Origin: Rhodovastum atsumiense
GTDB lineage: Bacteria > Pseudomonadota > Alphaproteobacteria > Acetobacterales > Acetobacteraceae
Direction of reading: 5' to 3'
Assembly (NCBI RefSeq): GCF_937425535.1
Contig: NZ_OW485601.1
Coordinates: 4,757,501 to 4,821,500, forward strand
Length of the DNA stretch: 64,000 bases
This document shows positions 44,149 to 53,336 of the stretch, one piece after another. Each line of letters begins with the position of its first letter. Positions within the stretch are counted from its first letter, which is position 1. The translations under genes and the position numbers were made by a program. The notes beneath the pieces are model-generated. The model saw nothing but the letters and a program-made list of their open reading frames with translations, did not search any database and had not been told where the DNA came from.

Positions 44149-45153
44149 ATGACCCCGGTGCTGGAACTGCGTCATCTCTCGGTCAGCCTCGACACCCGCG
44201 CCGGGCCGCTCCGGGCGGTCGACGACGTGTCCTTCGCGGTCGAGGCCGGCGAAACCCTGGCCGTGGTCGGCGAATCCGGGTGCGGCAAGTCGCTGACCGC
44301 GCTGGCGGTGATGCGGCTGCTGCCGCAGCCCCCGGCGCGGATCGGCGGCGGGCAGGTGCTGCTGGCCGGGCGCGACCTGCTGGCCTTGCCCGAACGGGAG
44401 ATGCGGGCGGCGCGCGGCCGCGACGTGGCGATGATCTTCCAGGACGCCATGTCCGCCCTGAACCCGGTGCTCACGGTGGGAGCGCAGATCATCGAGATGA
44501 TCCGTGCGCACCAGGATCTTTCCACCGCCGCCGCGCGCCGGCGTGCCTGCGAGTTGCTGGATCTGGTCGGCATTCCCGAAGCCGAGGCGCGGCTCGATGC
44601 GTTTCCGCACCGGCTGTCCGGCGGCATGGCCCAGCGCGTCATGATCGCCATGGCCATCGCCTGCAATCCGCGGGTGCTGATCGCCGACGAGCCGACCACG
44701 GCGCTGGATGTCACCATCCAGGCGCAGATCCTGGATCTGCTGCGCCGGCTGCAGCGCGAGACCGGCATGGCGCTGCTGCTGATCACGCATGACCTGGGCG
44801 TGGTGGCGGAAATGGCCGACCGGGTGGTGGTGATGTACGCCGGCCGCAAGGTGGAGGAAGCCGGGGTGGATGCGCTGTTCGGGCGTCCCTTGCATCCCTA
44901 TGCGCGCGGGCTGATGGCCGCGACCCCCGCCGCCGGCCCGGCCGCCCGGCATGCCCGGCTGGCCGACATCCCCGGCATGGTGCCGGCGCTGGCGGACCTG
45001 CCGCCCGGCTGCGCCTTCGCCGCGCGCTGCCCGCTCGCCTTCGATCGCTGCCGGCGGGAAGCGCCGGCGTTGCGGGCGCCGCCCGGCCTGCATCCCGTCG
45101 CCTGCTTCGCCGTGGAAAAGGAGGTTGCCGGTGTCGCTCATCAGCGTGCGTGA
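44149..45153 (+). CDS. Peptide-type ABC ATP-binding protein (DppD-like)
   Basis: A 334-residue ATPase. Walker A is GESGCGKSLT near residue 42, the Q-loop is MIFQDAMSALNPV, the signature is LSGGMAQRVMIA, and Walker B is VLIADEPTTALD. The C-terminal oligopeptide-transporter motif GCAFAARCPLAFDRC carries the Cys residues found in DppD/OppD. It overlaps the second ATPase gene by 23 bases. Confidence 0.94.
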   Translation: MTPVLELRHLSVSLDTRAGPLRAVDDVSFAVEAGETLAVVGESGCGKSLTALAVMRLLPQPPARIGGGQVLLAGRDLLALPEREMRAARGRDVAMIFQDAMSALNPVLTVGAQIIEMIRAHQDLSTAAARRRACELLDLVGIPEAEARLDAFPHRLSGGMAQRVMIAMAIACNPRVLIADEPTTALDVTIQAQILDLLRRLQRETGMALLLITHDLGVVAEMADRVVVMYAGRKVEEAGVDALFGRPLHPYARGLMAATPAAGPAARHARLADIPGMVPALADLPPGCAFAARCPLAFDRCRREAPALRAPPGLHPVACFAVEKEVAGVAHQRA

Positions 45154-46123
45154 CCTGCGTGTCAGCTTCGCCACGCCGCAGGGGCGGCTGCAGGCCGTCG
45201 ATGATGTCAGCTTCGACGTCGCCCCCGGCGAGACCCTCGGCCTCGTCGGCGAGTCCGGCTGCGGCAAGTCCACGCTGAGCAAGGCCCTCCTGCGGCTGGT
45301 GCCCGTCACCTCCGGGCGGATCGAGATCGAGGGCGAGGACATCGTTCCGTTCGGGCCGCGCGCGCTGCGGCGCATCCGCCCCAAGGTGCAGATGGTGTTC
45401 CAGGACCCTTATGGCTCGCTCAATCCGCGCCACCGGGTCGGCACGCTGATCGGCCAGCCCCTGTCGGTGGCGGGATGGGGGCGACGGCAGATCCGGGATC
45501 GCGTCGCCGAGTTGCTGGAACAGGTCGGCCTGCCGCGCGACGCGGCGGAGCGCTATCCGCACGAATTCTCGGGCGGCCAGCGCCAGCGCGTCGTCATTGC
45601 CCGCGCCCTGGCGCTGTCGCCGAAGCTGGTGATCTGCGACGAGCCGGTCTCCGCCCTCGACGTTTCGGTCCGCGCCCAGGTCATCAACCTGTTCAAGGAC
45701 CTGCAGGACCGGCTGGGCGTGGCCTATCTGTTCATCTCGCACGACCTGTCGGTGGTGGAGAACGTCTCCGACCGGCTGATCGTGATGTATCTCGGCCGCA
45801 TCATCGAATCCGGCCGCGCCGCCGAGATCTGGCGGCGGCCGGCCCATCCCTATACCCAGGCCCTGCTCGCGGCCGCCCCCGTGCCCGACCCGAAGCTGGC
45901 GCGGCAGCGCCGCCGCCTGGTGCTGCAGGGGGAGTTGCCAAGTCCGTTGAACCCGCCTTCGGGCTGTGCCTTCCGCACCCGCTGCCCGCAGGCCCGGCCG
46001 CGCTGTGCCGCGGACCGGCCGCCTTTGCGCGCGCTCGGCGGGGCGCAGCGTGTCGCCTGCCATTTCGACCTCGCGGATGCCGCGCCGGCACCCGTCCCCA
46101 GCGATGAAAGTGCCTGCGTATGA
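45131..46123 (+). CDS. Peptide-type ABC ATP-binding protein (DppF-like)
   Basis: A 330-residue ATPase. Walker A is GESGCGKSTL, the Q-loop is MVFQDPYGSLNPRHRVG, the signature is FSGGQRQRVVIARAL and Walker B is LVICDEPVSALD. The C-terminal GCAFRTRCPQARPRC is the DppF/OppF tail. The GTG start at 45131 is preceded by AAGGAGG inside the dppD-like gene. It overlaps the acyl-CoA ligase start by 4 bases. Confidence 0.93.
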   Translation: MSLISVRDLRVSFATPQGRLQAVDDVSFDVAPGETLGLVGESGCGKSTLSKALLRLVPVTSGRIEIEGEDIVPFGPRALRRIRPKVQMVFQDPYGSLNPRHRVGTLIGQPLSVAGWGRRQIRDRVAELLEQVGLPRDAAERYPHEFSGGQRQRVVIARALALSPKLVICDEPVSALDVSVRAQVINLFKDLQDRLGVAYLFISHDLSVVENVSDRLIVMYLGRIIESGRAAEIWRRPAHPYTQALLAAAPVPDPKLARQRRRLVLQGELPSPLNPPSGCAFRTRCPQARPRCAADRPPLRALGGAQRVACHFDLADAAPAPVPSDESACV

Positions 46124-47667
46124 GCCACGCTGCCGTTCCGCCTATCCTCCCTTTGCACGGGCGCTGGCATAATCTCGGTGATCTCAGTGACCGCAGCCTC
46201 GACCAGGACCGGCTGGCGATCATCGATCTGCTGCATCCGGAGCATCCCCGCAGCTACAGCCATGGCGAGGTCGATGCGCTGGCCAACGGGGTGGCGCGGC
46301 ACCTGGTCGCGCGTGGCCTGCCCCGTGGCGCGAAGGTGGCGATCCTGTCGCTGAACCGGGCCGAATATGTCATCGCCTATTTCGGCATCATGCGCGCCGG
46401 TTATGTCGCCGTGCCGGTCAACATCAAGCTGCCGCAGGAAACCATCGACTACGTGATGGCGGATGCGGATGTGGCGCTGGCCTTCACCGACGCGGCCCGG
46501 ATGGACGCGGTGCGGCCAGGGGTGCCGGTGATCGGCTTCGACGATGCCGGCCCACAGGGCTGGGCCGCGCTGATCCGGCCCGCCGGCCCCGCCACGCTGC
46601 CCGCCGGGCCGGAGGACATCGCGCAGATGCTCTACACCTCCGGTTCCACCGGACGGCCGAAGGGCGTGCCGCTCAGCCATGCCGGCCAGCTCTGGGCGCT
46701 GACCACCCGCATCCAGCCGGACGGCGCGGAGGACCGCTATATCCTGGCGCAGCCTTTGTTCCACATGAACGGGCTGTTCATGACCAAGACGGTGTTCGCG
46801 CAGACGGCCTGCGTCGTGGTGATGCCGGGCTTCAACGCCCGCGCCTATACCGAGGCGCTGGCGCAGTACCGCATCACCACCCTGACCGCGGTGCCGACCA
46901 TGTTCGCCCGCGTGGTCAAGGAGCAGGACCTGGTGCAGCGGTTGGATTTTTCCGCGCTGCGCCGCATCGCCCTGGGCTCGGCGCCGGTCACGCTCGGGCT
47001 GATCGAGCGCATCCGCGCCACTTTCCCGCGAGCGGCGGTGCTGCATGGCTACGGCACCACCGAGGCCGGCCCAGCGGTGTTCGGGCCGCATCCGGCGGGC
47101 ATCCACCCGCCGCCGCTCGCGCTCGGCTATCCGGTGGCGAGGGGCGAGGTGAAGCTGGTGGGTGGGGCCACGCCGGACGAAGGCGTGCTGTGGATGCGCA
47201 ACCCCGCGGTGATGCGGGGCTACCACAACCTGCCGGAACGCAGCGCCCGGGTGTTGCATGACGGCTGGTACGACAGCGGCGACGTGATGCGCCGCGACGC
47301 CGACGGATTCTACTATTTCGTCGGCCGCGCCGATGACATGTTCGTCTGCTCGGGCGAGAACATCTATCCGGCCGAGGTGGAGAAGCTGCTGGAATCGCAT
47401 CCGGCGATCCAGCAGGCCAGCGTGGTGCCGCTGCCCGACGAGGAACGCAGTCAGGTGCCTGTAGCCTTCCTGGTGCCGCATCCCGGTGCCACGGTGACGG
47501 TGGAGGAGGTGAAGCGCTTCGCCCTGCAGGGCGGCCCTGCCTACCAGCACCCGCGGCGCATCCGCTTCCTGGCGGAACTGCCCTGGGCGGGCACCAACAA
47601 GGTCGACCGCAAGGCGCTGATCGAGCAGGCGCGGCACCTGGAAGCAACCGAAGGGTGGTCGCGATGA
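46120..47667 (+). CDS. Acyl-CoA synthetase (AMP-forming ligase)
   Basis: A 515-residue ANL-superfamily ligase that activates a carboxylic acid with ATP and couples it to CoA. Motifs are LYTSGSTGRPKGVPLSH (P-loop), LHGYGTTEAGP, YDSGDVMRRDADGFYYFVGR and DDMFVCSGENIYPAEVE, plus the C-terminal catalytic Lys in GTNKVDRKAL. Its place directly behind a complete importer suggests that the imported compound, or a product of it, is a carboxylate. The exact acid is unknown. Confidence 0.9.
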   Translation: MSHAAVPPILPLHGRWHNLGDLSDRSLDQDRLAIIDLLHPEHPRSYSHGEVDALANGVARHLVARGLPRGAKVAILSLNRAEYVIAYFGIMRAGYVAVPVNIKLPQETIDYVMADADVALAFTDAARMDAVRPGVPVIGFDDAGPQGWAALIRPAGPATLPAGPEDIAQMLYTSGSTGRPKGVPLSHAGQLWALTTRIQPDGAEDRYILAQPLFHMNGLFMTKTVFAQTACVVVMPGFNARAYTEALAQYRITTLTAVPTMFARVVKEQDLVQRLDFSALRRIALGSAPVTLGLIERIRATFPRAAVLHGYGTTEAGPAVFGPHPAGIHPPPLALGYPVARGEVKLVGGATPDEGVLWMRNPAVMRGYHNLPERSARVLHDGWYDSGDVMRRDADGFYYFVGRADDMFVCSGENIYPAEVEKLLESHPAIQQASVVPLPDEERSQVPVAFLVPHPGATVTVEEVKRFALQGGPAYQHPRRIRFLAELPWAGTNKVDRKALIEQARHLEATEGWSR

Positions 47668-48437
47668 CCGACCCTTCCTCCCTTGCCGGGCGGCTGGCCG
47701 TCGTGACCGGCGCCAGCCGGGGGATCGGCCGCGCCATCGCCTTGCAGCTTGCCGCCGCCGGGGCCGCTGTCGTGGTGCATTACCGCCGTGCCGAGGCAGA
47801 GGCGCGGGCGGTGATCGACGCGATCGGCGCGCAAGGCGGCATCGCCCTGGGTTTCGCCGCCGACCTGCAGGACCGGGGAGCGGTGCGGGACTTCTACCCG
47901 CGGCTGGACGCGGAACTGCAGGACCGTTTCGGTGACACCGGCTTCGACATCCTGGTCAACAATGCCGGCATCGGCGGCGGTCGGCTGCGCATCGGCGAGG
48001 TGTCGGAAGCGGCGTTCGACCAGGTGCTGGACGTGAACCTGCGCGCCCCGTTCTTCCTGATCCAGGGCGCCATCCCGCGCCTGCGCGCGCACGGGCGCAT
48101 CATCAACATCTCCTCCATGGGCACGCGCGCCGCCTTTCCCGAGATGGCGAGCTATGCCCCGGCCAAGGCAGGGCTGGAGGCGCTGACCCGGCTGCTCGCG
48201 GTGGAACTGGGCCCGCGCGGCATCACCGTCAACGCCGTGCTGCCGGGGGCGACGGCGACGGACATGAACGCCGCGGCCCGCGACCCGGCGCGCAGCCGCG
48301 TCGTGGCGCAGGGCATCGCGCTGGGGCGGGTGGGGCAACCGGAGGACATTGCCGGCGTGGTCGCCTTCCTGGCCTCCGGGCAGGGGCGCTGGGTCACCGG
48401 CCAGAGCATCGAGGCGAGCGGCGGCCAGCGGCTCTGA
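47664..48437 (+). CDS. Short-chain dehydrogenase/reductase (FabG-like)
   Basis: A 257-residue classical SDR. The cofactor motif is TGASRGIGRAIALQLA, then NNAGIGGG, with catalytic Ser in ISSMGTRAAF and Tyr/Lys in YAPAKAG. The C-terminal VTGQSIEASGGQRL is usual. It probably oxidises or reduces a hydroxyacyl intermediate. ATGA overlap with the ligase; last gene of the operon. Confidence 0.9.
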   Translation: MTDPSSLAGRLAVVTGASRGIGRAIALQLAAAGAAVVVHYRRAEAEARAVIDAIGAQGGIALGFAADLQDRGAVRDFYPRLDAELQDRFGDTGFDILVNNAGIGGGRLRIGEVSEAAFDQVLDVNLRAPFFLIQGAIPRLRAHGRIINISSMGTRAAFPEMASYAPAKAGLEALTRLLAVELGPRGITVNAVLPGATATDMNAAARDPARSRVVAQGIALGRVGQPEDIAGVVAFLASGQGRWVTGQSIEASGGQRL

Positions 48438-48571
48438 CGCGGCGCCTGGCGGGGGAGGGGAGAGGCGCGGACAGGGGTCAACCATTGCTGATCCGGCACG
48501 GGGCTGTGTGAAAAACGCTTGCATGGTCGTCGCGCAGCAGACAAAGCGGACCCCTCTCACAGCTTCATCAC

Positions 48572-50464
48572 GTGATCGCCCCGATGCATTTGCTGGTTCG
48601 GTGGACCCCGGGTCTGTCCCGCGCCGAGATTCTCCATGGCTGCCGGCTGGCCTTCGCCGCCTGGCTGGCCTTCACCATCGCCTCCTTCCTGCACGTCGAG
48701 AACGCCTTCTGGGCGGCCATGCCGGTCTGGGTGGTGGCGCAATCGGCCAAGGGGTTGTTGCTGGAGCGCGCCTTCTACCGGATTGCCGGCACCCTGATCG
48801 GTGCCGCCGCCGGGTTCGGCCTGCTGCGACTCGGCGGCGGCCCGTACATGGCGCTGGCGCTGCTGGGCCTGTGGGTCGGGCTGGCGGGGGCGCTGGCGCA
48901 GATGCTGCGCGGCGTGCACGCCTATGGCGCGATGATGGCCGGCATGAGCGCCGCCGTGGTGGCGCTGCCGGCGGTGCTGAACCCGGCGCTGTCTTATGAA
49001 TTCGCCATCGCCCGGGTCGAATGCACCCTGGTCGGCGTGGTGGTGGTGACGCTGGTCACCGCGCTGTGGACCCCCGATTCGCCGCGCGCGGAGTTCTATG
49101 GGCGGGTGCGCCAGCTGGGCCGGGACGCGGTCGACTTCGCCGCCGCCGTGCTGCGCGGCCTGCCGCCGGAGGCAGCCGAGGCGCGCGAGCGGGAGATCCT
49201 GCGCGAACTGGCCGAGGTGCAGGAGACCGCCAGCCTGGTCACCGCCGGCTCGATCGAGGGCTACCGTCGTTTGCACCATGTGCAACGGCTGACGCTGGCG
49301 GCGCTGGCGGTGATGGCGGAGGCGCGGGCCTATCTGGCCCGGCAGCAGGCGGCGGACGATGCGGCGCTGGCGGCTCACCTGTCCGCCCTGGCCGGGACGC
49401 TGCTGGCCCCGGAGCCGCCAGAGCCCGATCTCGCCCCTGTTGTTGCCGCCGATCCGGCGCTCGCCGAGGCGGTGGCGCGCCTCGTTGCCGTCGAGGCGGC
49501 CTTCCGCGCCGAGCCGGACAGCGCCGATGCGCGCTCCTTCGGCAGCAAGGTGCTGTATCTCGCGCCCTGGCTCGATGTCCGGCTGGCCGCCGAGGCCGGG
49601 CTGCTCGCCGGCGGTGCCACCACGCTTGCCGGGATGCTGGGCTACGCCTCGGGCTGGGGCCCCGGGGAACTGGCCGCGCTCGGCATCTGCATCTTTTCCA
49701 TGGTGCTGAGCTCGATGCCCGCCCCCGAGCGATTCGCGCCGATGATGCTGAAGGGCGTGCTGGCCGGGGTTGCCGCGGCACTGCTGTATCGCTTCCTGGT
49801 GCAGCCGCACGTGACCACGCTGCCGATGCTCAGCCTGTCGCTGGTGCCCTTCCTGCTGGCGGGCGGGCTGGCGCGCGCGGCCAGGCGCACCGCGGGGCCG
49901 GCGATCGACGCCAACATGTGCTTCATGCTGGCCGGGCAGGCGGTGCTGCCGCCGGTGACCGATGCTTTCACCATCCTCAACGAGACGTCGGCGCTGCTGC
50001 TGGCCGCCGTGGTGGCGACCACCGGCTTCCGCTTCATGCCGCCTCGCGCGCCGCGCCAGGCCGCGCGCGCCCTGCGGGCGATCCGTCGCGACCTGCGGCG
50101 GCTGGCTCAAGCGGGAGGGGGCGTGGATGTCGGGCGGGAATGGGCGCGGGGGGCACGCCAGGTGCTGCGGCTCGGCCTGCACCTGGACCGGGCGGCGACC
50201 GCCGGGGCCAGCCCGGGCAGCAGCCTGCTCGCGGTGCTCAATCTCGGCCTGGCCTTGCTCGACCTGAGGGAACTGGCGGCGCGGGACGCCGCGGCGGGGG
50301 CGGCCCTCGACGCGTTCCGGCGGCTGGAGCGCGATCCCGATGGCGTGGCGGCGGAGTTGGAACGCCGGGCTGAGGACGCGGCGGAGGAACTCGCCGGTGC
50401 GCTGCGCACGGCTGCCGCGGCGTTGCGGGCCAGTCGCGGATTGTTGGGCGATCCGCAGGGGTGA
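48572..50464 (+). CDS. FUSC-family membrane protein (aromatic acid exporter-like)
   Basis: A 630-residue inner-membrane protein with two blocks of transmembrane helices (about 15-160 and 345-490) separated by cytoplasmic helical parts, as in AaeB/FUSC transporters. Segments include GCRLAFAAWLAFTIASFLHV, FWAAMPVWVVAQSAKGLLLE and the second-block GPGELAALGICIFSMVLSSM. AaeB exports aromatic carboxylates with an AaeA partner, but no partner gene is seen here. GTG at 48572 or ATG at 48584 may be the start, and both ribosome sites are weak. Confidence 0.82.
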   Translation: MIAPMHLLVRWTPGLSRAEILHGCRLAFAAWLAFTIASFLHVENAFWAAMPVWVVAQSAKGLLLERAFYRIAGTLIGAAAGFGLLRLGGGPYMALALLGLWVGLAGALAQMLRGVHAYGAMMAGMSAAVVALPAVLNPALSYEFAIARVECTLVGVVVVTLVTALWTPDSPRAEFYGRVRQLGRDAVDFAAAVLRGLPPEAAEAREREILRELAEVQETASLVTAGSIEGYRRLHHVQRLTLAALAVMAEARAYLARQQAADDAALAAHLSALAGTLLAPEPPEPDLAPVVAADPALAEAVARLVAVEAAFRAEPDSADARSFGSKVLYLAPWLDVRLAAEAGLLAGGATTLAGMLGYASGWGPGELAALGICIFSMVLSSMPAPERFAPMMLKGVLAGVAAALLYRFLVQPHVTTLPMLSLSLVPFLLAGGLARAARRTAGPAIDANMCFMLAGQAVLPPVTDAFTILNETSALLLAAVVATTGFRFMPPRAPRQAARALRAIRRDLRRLAQAGGGVDVGREWARGARQVLRLGLHLDRAATAGASPGSSLLAVLNLGLALLDLRELAARDAAAGAALDAFRRLERDPDGVAAELERRAEDAAEELAGALRTAAAALRASRGLLGDPQG

Positions 50465-50468
50465 ACCG

Positions 50469-50565
50469 GATGCGGGGCGCTGCCCCGCCCCCGCCAGGGG
50501 GCGTTGCCCCCTGGACCTCCACCAAGGGCTGCGCCCTTGGATCCCGTTCTTTGCCGCGCAGCGCG
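50469..50565. repeat. Intergenic multi-hairpin repeat, copy 2 (inverted)
   Basis: GGGGC/GCCCC, CCAGGGGGC/GCCCCCTGG and CCAAGGG/CCCTTGG stems occur in reversed order relative to 22906-22993, sharing GGACCTCC and CCCTTGGATCCC. The tract continues to about 50640 with further partial stems (GGTCCAGGGC/GCCCTGG). It separates the FUSC gene from the convergent phosphatase gene and may act as a terminator. Confidence 0.72.
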
Positions 50566-50654
50566 ATTGGGGTGCAGGGGCCTTGTGGCCGTCACGCGAA
50601 TGCGTGCTGCGCACGACGCTGGGTCCAGGGCAAAGCCCTGGCCTTACTTTCTGT

Positions 50655-51242
50655 TCAGAGGTCTTCCCCCTGCGCGAGCGTGATCTCGCGCCCTCGACCG
50701 GAGCGGGTCATTTCCTCGGCCAGGGAGGGCCGCCCGGCGAGCTGGCAGCGATAGGCGTCCCGCGTGGCCGCGATCAGTGCGCCGTCGCGGCCGAGCAGGG
50801 CGTCGCCGAAGTCGATGATGCGCAGGTTCGGCCAGGCCTGTGGGCGGATGCGCAGCACTTCCTGCAGGATGCGTCCGGGCGCGATCTCCGGCAGGGCCTG
50901 TGCCAGCAGCAGCGCCATCGCCGCGGTGGAGCGTGACACGCCGGCGTGGCAGTGCACGAGCAGATGCGCCTCGGGTTGCGGATCGCTGATCAGGTCCTGC
51001 CCGAAGCCGAGCAGGGCCGCCACCTGCGCCGGTTCCGGCGCGATCGTGCCGGCGATGTCCGGCTCGATCACGTCATGGAACCGCAACTCCAGCTTGCGGT
51101 GTTCGCCGAAGCTGCCGAACGCCTCCGGCACCGGCCAGTCGGGGTCGAGGATGGAGAGCACGTGGCTGACGCCGGAGGCGCAGTGCCCGTCCAGTTCCTC
51201 GAGGCCGCAGATGGTGATCCTGAAAGGCGCGATTCCGTCCAT
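50655..51242 (-). CDS. Tyrosine/dual-specificity phosphatase-like protein
   Basis: A 195-residue cytosolic protein. The P-loop HCHAGVSRSTAAMALLLAQA fits the HC-x5-R phosphatase motif, with a general acid candidate in the loop before it (FHDVIEPD). Similar proteins occur across alphaproteobacteria without a known target. MDGIAPF at 51242 has GAGGTG about 8 bases upstream; MAMDGI at 51248 is possible. Confidence 0.82.
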   Translation of the reverse strand: MDGIAPFRITICGLEELDGHCASGVSHVLSILDPDWPVPEAFGSFGEHRKLELRFHDVIEPDIAGTIAPEPAQVAALLGFGQDLISDPQPEAHLLVHCHAGVSRSTAAMALLLAQALPEIAPGRILQEVLRIRPQAWPNLRIIDFGDALLGRDGALIAATRDAYRCQLAGRPSLAEEMTRSGRGREITLAQGEDL

Positions 51243-51288
51243 TGCCATCACCTCGGTTCGACCATCCGCGGGCCGGGGGCAGCCTTCC

Positions 51289-51576
51289 CTACAGTCGCGG
51301 CGTGGCGATTCCAGTATAGCGGTCGAGCCGGTCCACCTGTATGGCAATGCGATCAAGTCGTGCGCTGATATGCGCATCCACCTCGGCCAGCGACCCGATG
51401 TCGCGATGCAGGCTGGCGGTGGTGAGTTCCAGCGTGCCGACCCGCTCCGTCAGTTCCAGCAACTTGTGGTCGATGCCGTCGAGCCGGTGGTGCAGCCGGG
51501 CGAACTGCGCGCGCAGGAAGGACAGGACGTTGGCGTCGTCGGAGGTCTCGTCCAGCACGTGGGGCGTTTCGTTCAT
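51289..51576 (-). CDS. Small coiled-coil protein, 95 residues
   Basis: Heptad-like spacing of Leu/Ile from about residue 15 to 85 (FLRAQFARLHHRLDGIDHKL, then LELTERVGTLELTTASLHRD) indicates an alpha-helical coiled coil. MNETPHVLDE is chosen as the start with AGAGG upstream. Similar short proteins are common beside toxin-antitoxin or mobile genes in this group, but no function is known. Confidence 0.6.
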   Translation of the reverse strand: MNETPHVLDETSDDANVLSFLRAQFARLHHRLDGIDHKLLELTERVGTLELTTASLHRDIGSLAEVDAHISARLDRIAIQVDRLDRYTGIATPRL

Positions 51577-51764
51577 CGCGGGGACCTCTTTGAAACTACG
51601 GGAAAGTGATTGAGAAGCCGACATCCTCGATCATGGCGACGACATTGGCTGCCTGCCACCTTGGCACGACCGGCGGCGCGACATCGCGCATAACCAACGC
51701 CGTGTGTAACCGGTTCGCCACACGCACTGCCAGTACAAGGGGCATCCGCAGGACCGTTGGTGGT

Positions 51765-53336
51765 CTATGTATCAAACATCACAGATGGGCGTGAGAGGTC
51801 CGACGCCAGGGCAACGGCGACCCCGACTTGAGGCTGGACGGTTCCGGCGCTCCGGCAGCCCGTGCGCGCAGGACGAGCCTTTCGCGTCGTAGCCGTGGCA
51901 GTTCCTTTCGGGACACCCTTCCCCGCTGTTCCAGTCCCCGACCACGCGGTGCGAACGGGCAGATGGGCACCCTCCCGCGACAGCCGGCGAACGCCACGCC
52001 AACGGCGCCGCTCGGCCCTCGGACTCATCCTTGCAGGTGAGTCGAGGGCGGTGCCGTCCATCGAGACGAGACGCTCGCCATGTCCCAACGCCTTGCGTCC
52101 GATGCAGAGAGCGGCGGCATGATGCGCGCTCATCCCACGACACTTGGCGTATTTCCATCGGCCGATCACGGACGTGAAAGCCGGGTTCACCTTCACCAGG
52201 TCCACGCCGTCCCGCTTGCAGCGGGCCTCCGTGAACTCGGCGAATTTCCTGTAAGCGAAACCGCTGAGGCGGCGCGCGTGCGCGGCGCCATACTCCCGCA
52301 GCCCGGCCTTCTTCTTCGAGAATTCCAGGTCCTCGATGGCGATGCCGTAGTGGCGTTTCCGCGCCAGCAGGCTCAGCGCCCGCACGGCGTCGCCAATCAT
52401 CGCCTCCGCCTTGCCCTCGTCCGTTCCCGCGACAGGGAACGGCAGGGTCAGCCGGCCGACAGGGTTGCCCCAGTAATCGACCAATGTGACGGCGAAGTGG
52501 TCCACGTTCACGTCTACCGCGACAACGCCGTTGCGGGCGTCCGTCACGAGTTCCGCCGCGGGTTCATCGACGGTGACATGGGCGTGCCAGCGTCCGGCCC
52601 CGTCCTTGAACAGCAGCCAGGTCAGGGCGGCACGCGTCTCGAAGTCCCTGTTCCGTTCCAGCACGGCCCGGAGTTGTTCCTGACCGTAACGGAACGTCAC
52701 GCCGCGCAGCGTCTCGACATGCCCGCCCAAGGAATCCGGCATCCTGACAAGCAAATTCTCGCCGTCCCATTGGATGCTCTGGTTCCCTGCGGCGTTATCG
52801 TGCTTCGCGCCGGGAACGAAGATGCGGCTGTTCCGCCTGTCGCGCCACGCCCACACGTCGCCGTCGCGGAGCAGCTTGCGCCCGCCGAAGCAGACGCGGG
52901 GGACGCCTTCCTTGATTTCCAACAGAAGAGAGGCCAGACAGCCTTTCAGCACGTCCAGGCGTTTCTTCTTCAGGATCTGCGCTTCCAGCAGCGCCTTTCG
53001 CTTGCGCTCGGTCTTGGCTTTCTCCGCCCGTCTCCCGAGCGCGGCGATGCGCTCCTCCGTCGCCTCGATGGCGTCGCGGAGTTGCGTGGCGCGGAAGTCG
53101 CACGTCCCCTTCCAGGCGTTCGCCGCCTGGGCCGCGTCGGTGCGGGCGCCATAGAGGTGGCGCCGTGTCAGCCCGAACTCGGCCATCAGTTCCTTCTGGA
53201 CGTCGCCGGCCGGGCGCTGGAGGATGTGGATTTCCTTGAAGGCCGCCCTGATCGCCTTGCCCATCAACTCGCCGAATGGCGCGAGGACGCTGTCTGCACG
53301 TCCGTCCCGGATGATGGCGCAGAAGGTGCGGCTCAT
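51765..53336 (-). CDS. IS607-associated TnpB-like protein lacking zinc finger
   Basis: A 523-residue protein of the TnpB-related lineage. RuvC-I Asp275 (VVAVDVNVDHFAV) and RuvC-II Glu335 (GIAIEDLEFSKKK) are present. The part expected to carry the four-Cys zinc finger and RuvC-III Asp is instead KVNPAFTSVIGRWKYAKCRG followed by MSAHHAAALCIGRKALG. A basic, low-complexity tail of about 95 residues follows and may be read-through of the guide-RNA region. Coiled helices fill about 85-140. Whether it cuts DNA is uncertain because the canonical third acid is absent. Confidence 0.82.
   Translation of the reverse strand: MSRTFCAIIRDGRADSVLAPFGELMGKAIRAAFKEIHILQRPAGDVQKELMAEFGLTRRHLYGARTDAAQAANAWKGTCDFRATQLRDAIEATEERIAALGRRAEKAKTERKRKALLEAQILKKKRLDVLKGCLASLLLEIKEGVPRVCFGGRKLLRDGDVWAWRDRRNSRIFVPGAKHDNAAGNQSIQWDGENLLVRMPDSLGGHVETLRGVTFRYGQEQLRAVLERNRDFETRAALTWLLFKDGAGRWHAHVTVDEPAAELVTDARNGVVAVDVNVDHFAVTLVDYWGNPVGRLTLPFPVAGTDEGKAEAMIGDAVRALSLLARKRHYGIAIEDLEFSKKKAGLREYGAAHARRLSGFAYRKFAEFTEARCKRDGVDLVKVNPAFTSVIGRWKYAKCRGMSAHHAAALCIGRKALGHGERLVSMDGTALDSPARMSPRAERRRWRGVRRLSREGAHLPVRTAWSGTGTAGKGVPKGTATATTRKARPARTGCRSAGTVQPQVGVAVALASDLSRPSVMFDT

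Noticed and set aside
48557-50614. A 685-codon minus-strand frame over the FUSC gene
   Set aside because: Composition is Arg/Gln/His/Pro-rich and repetitive, typical of an antisense shadow.
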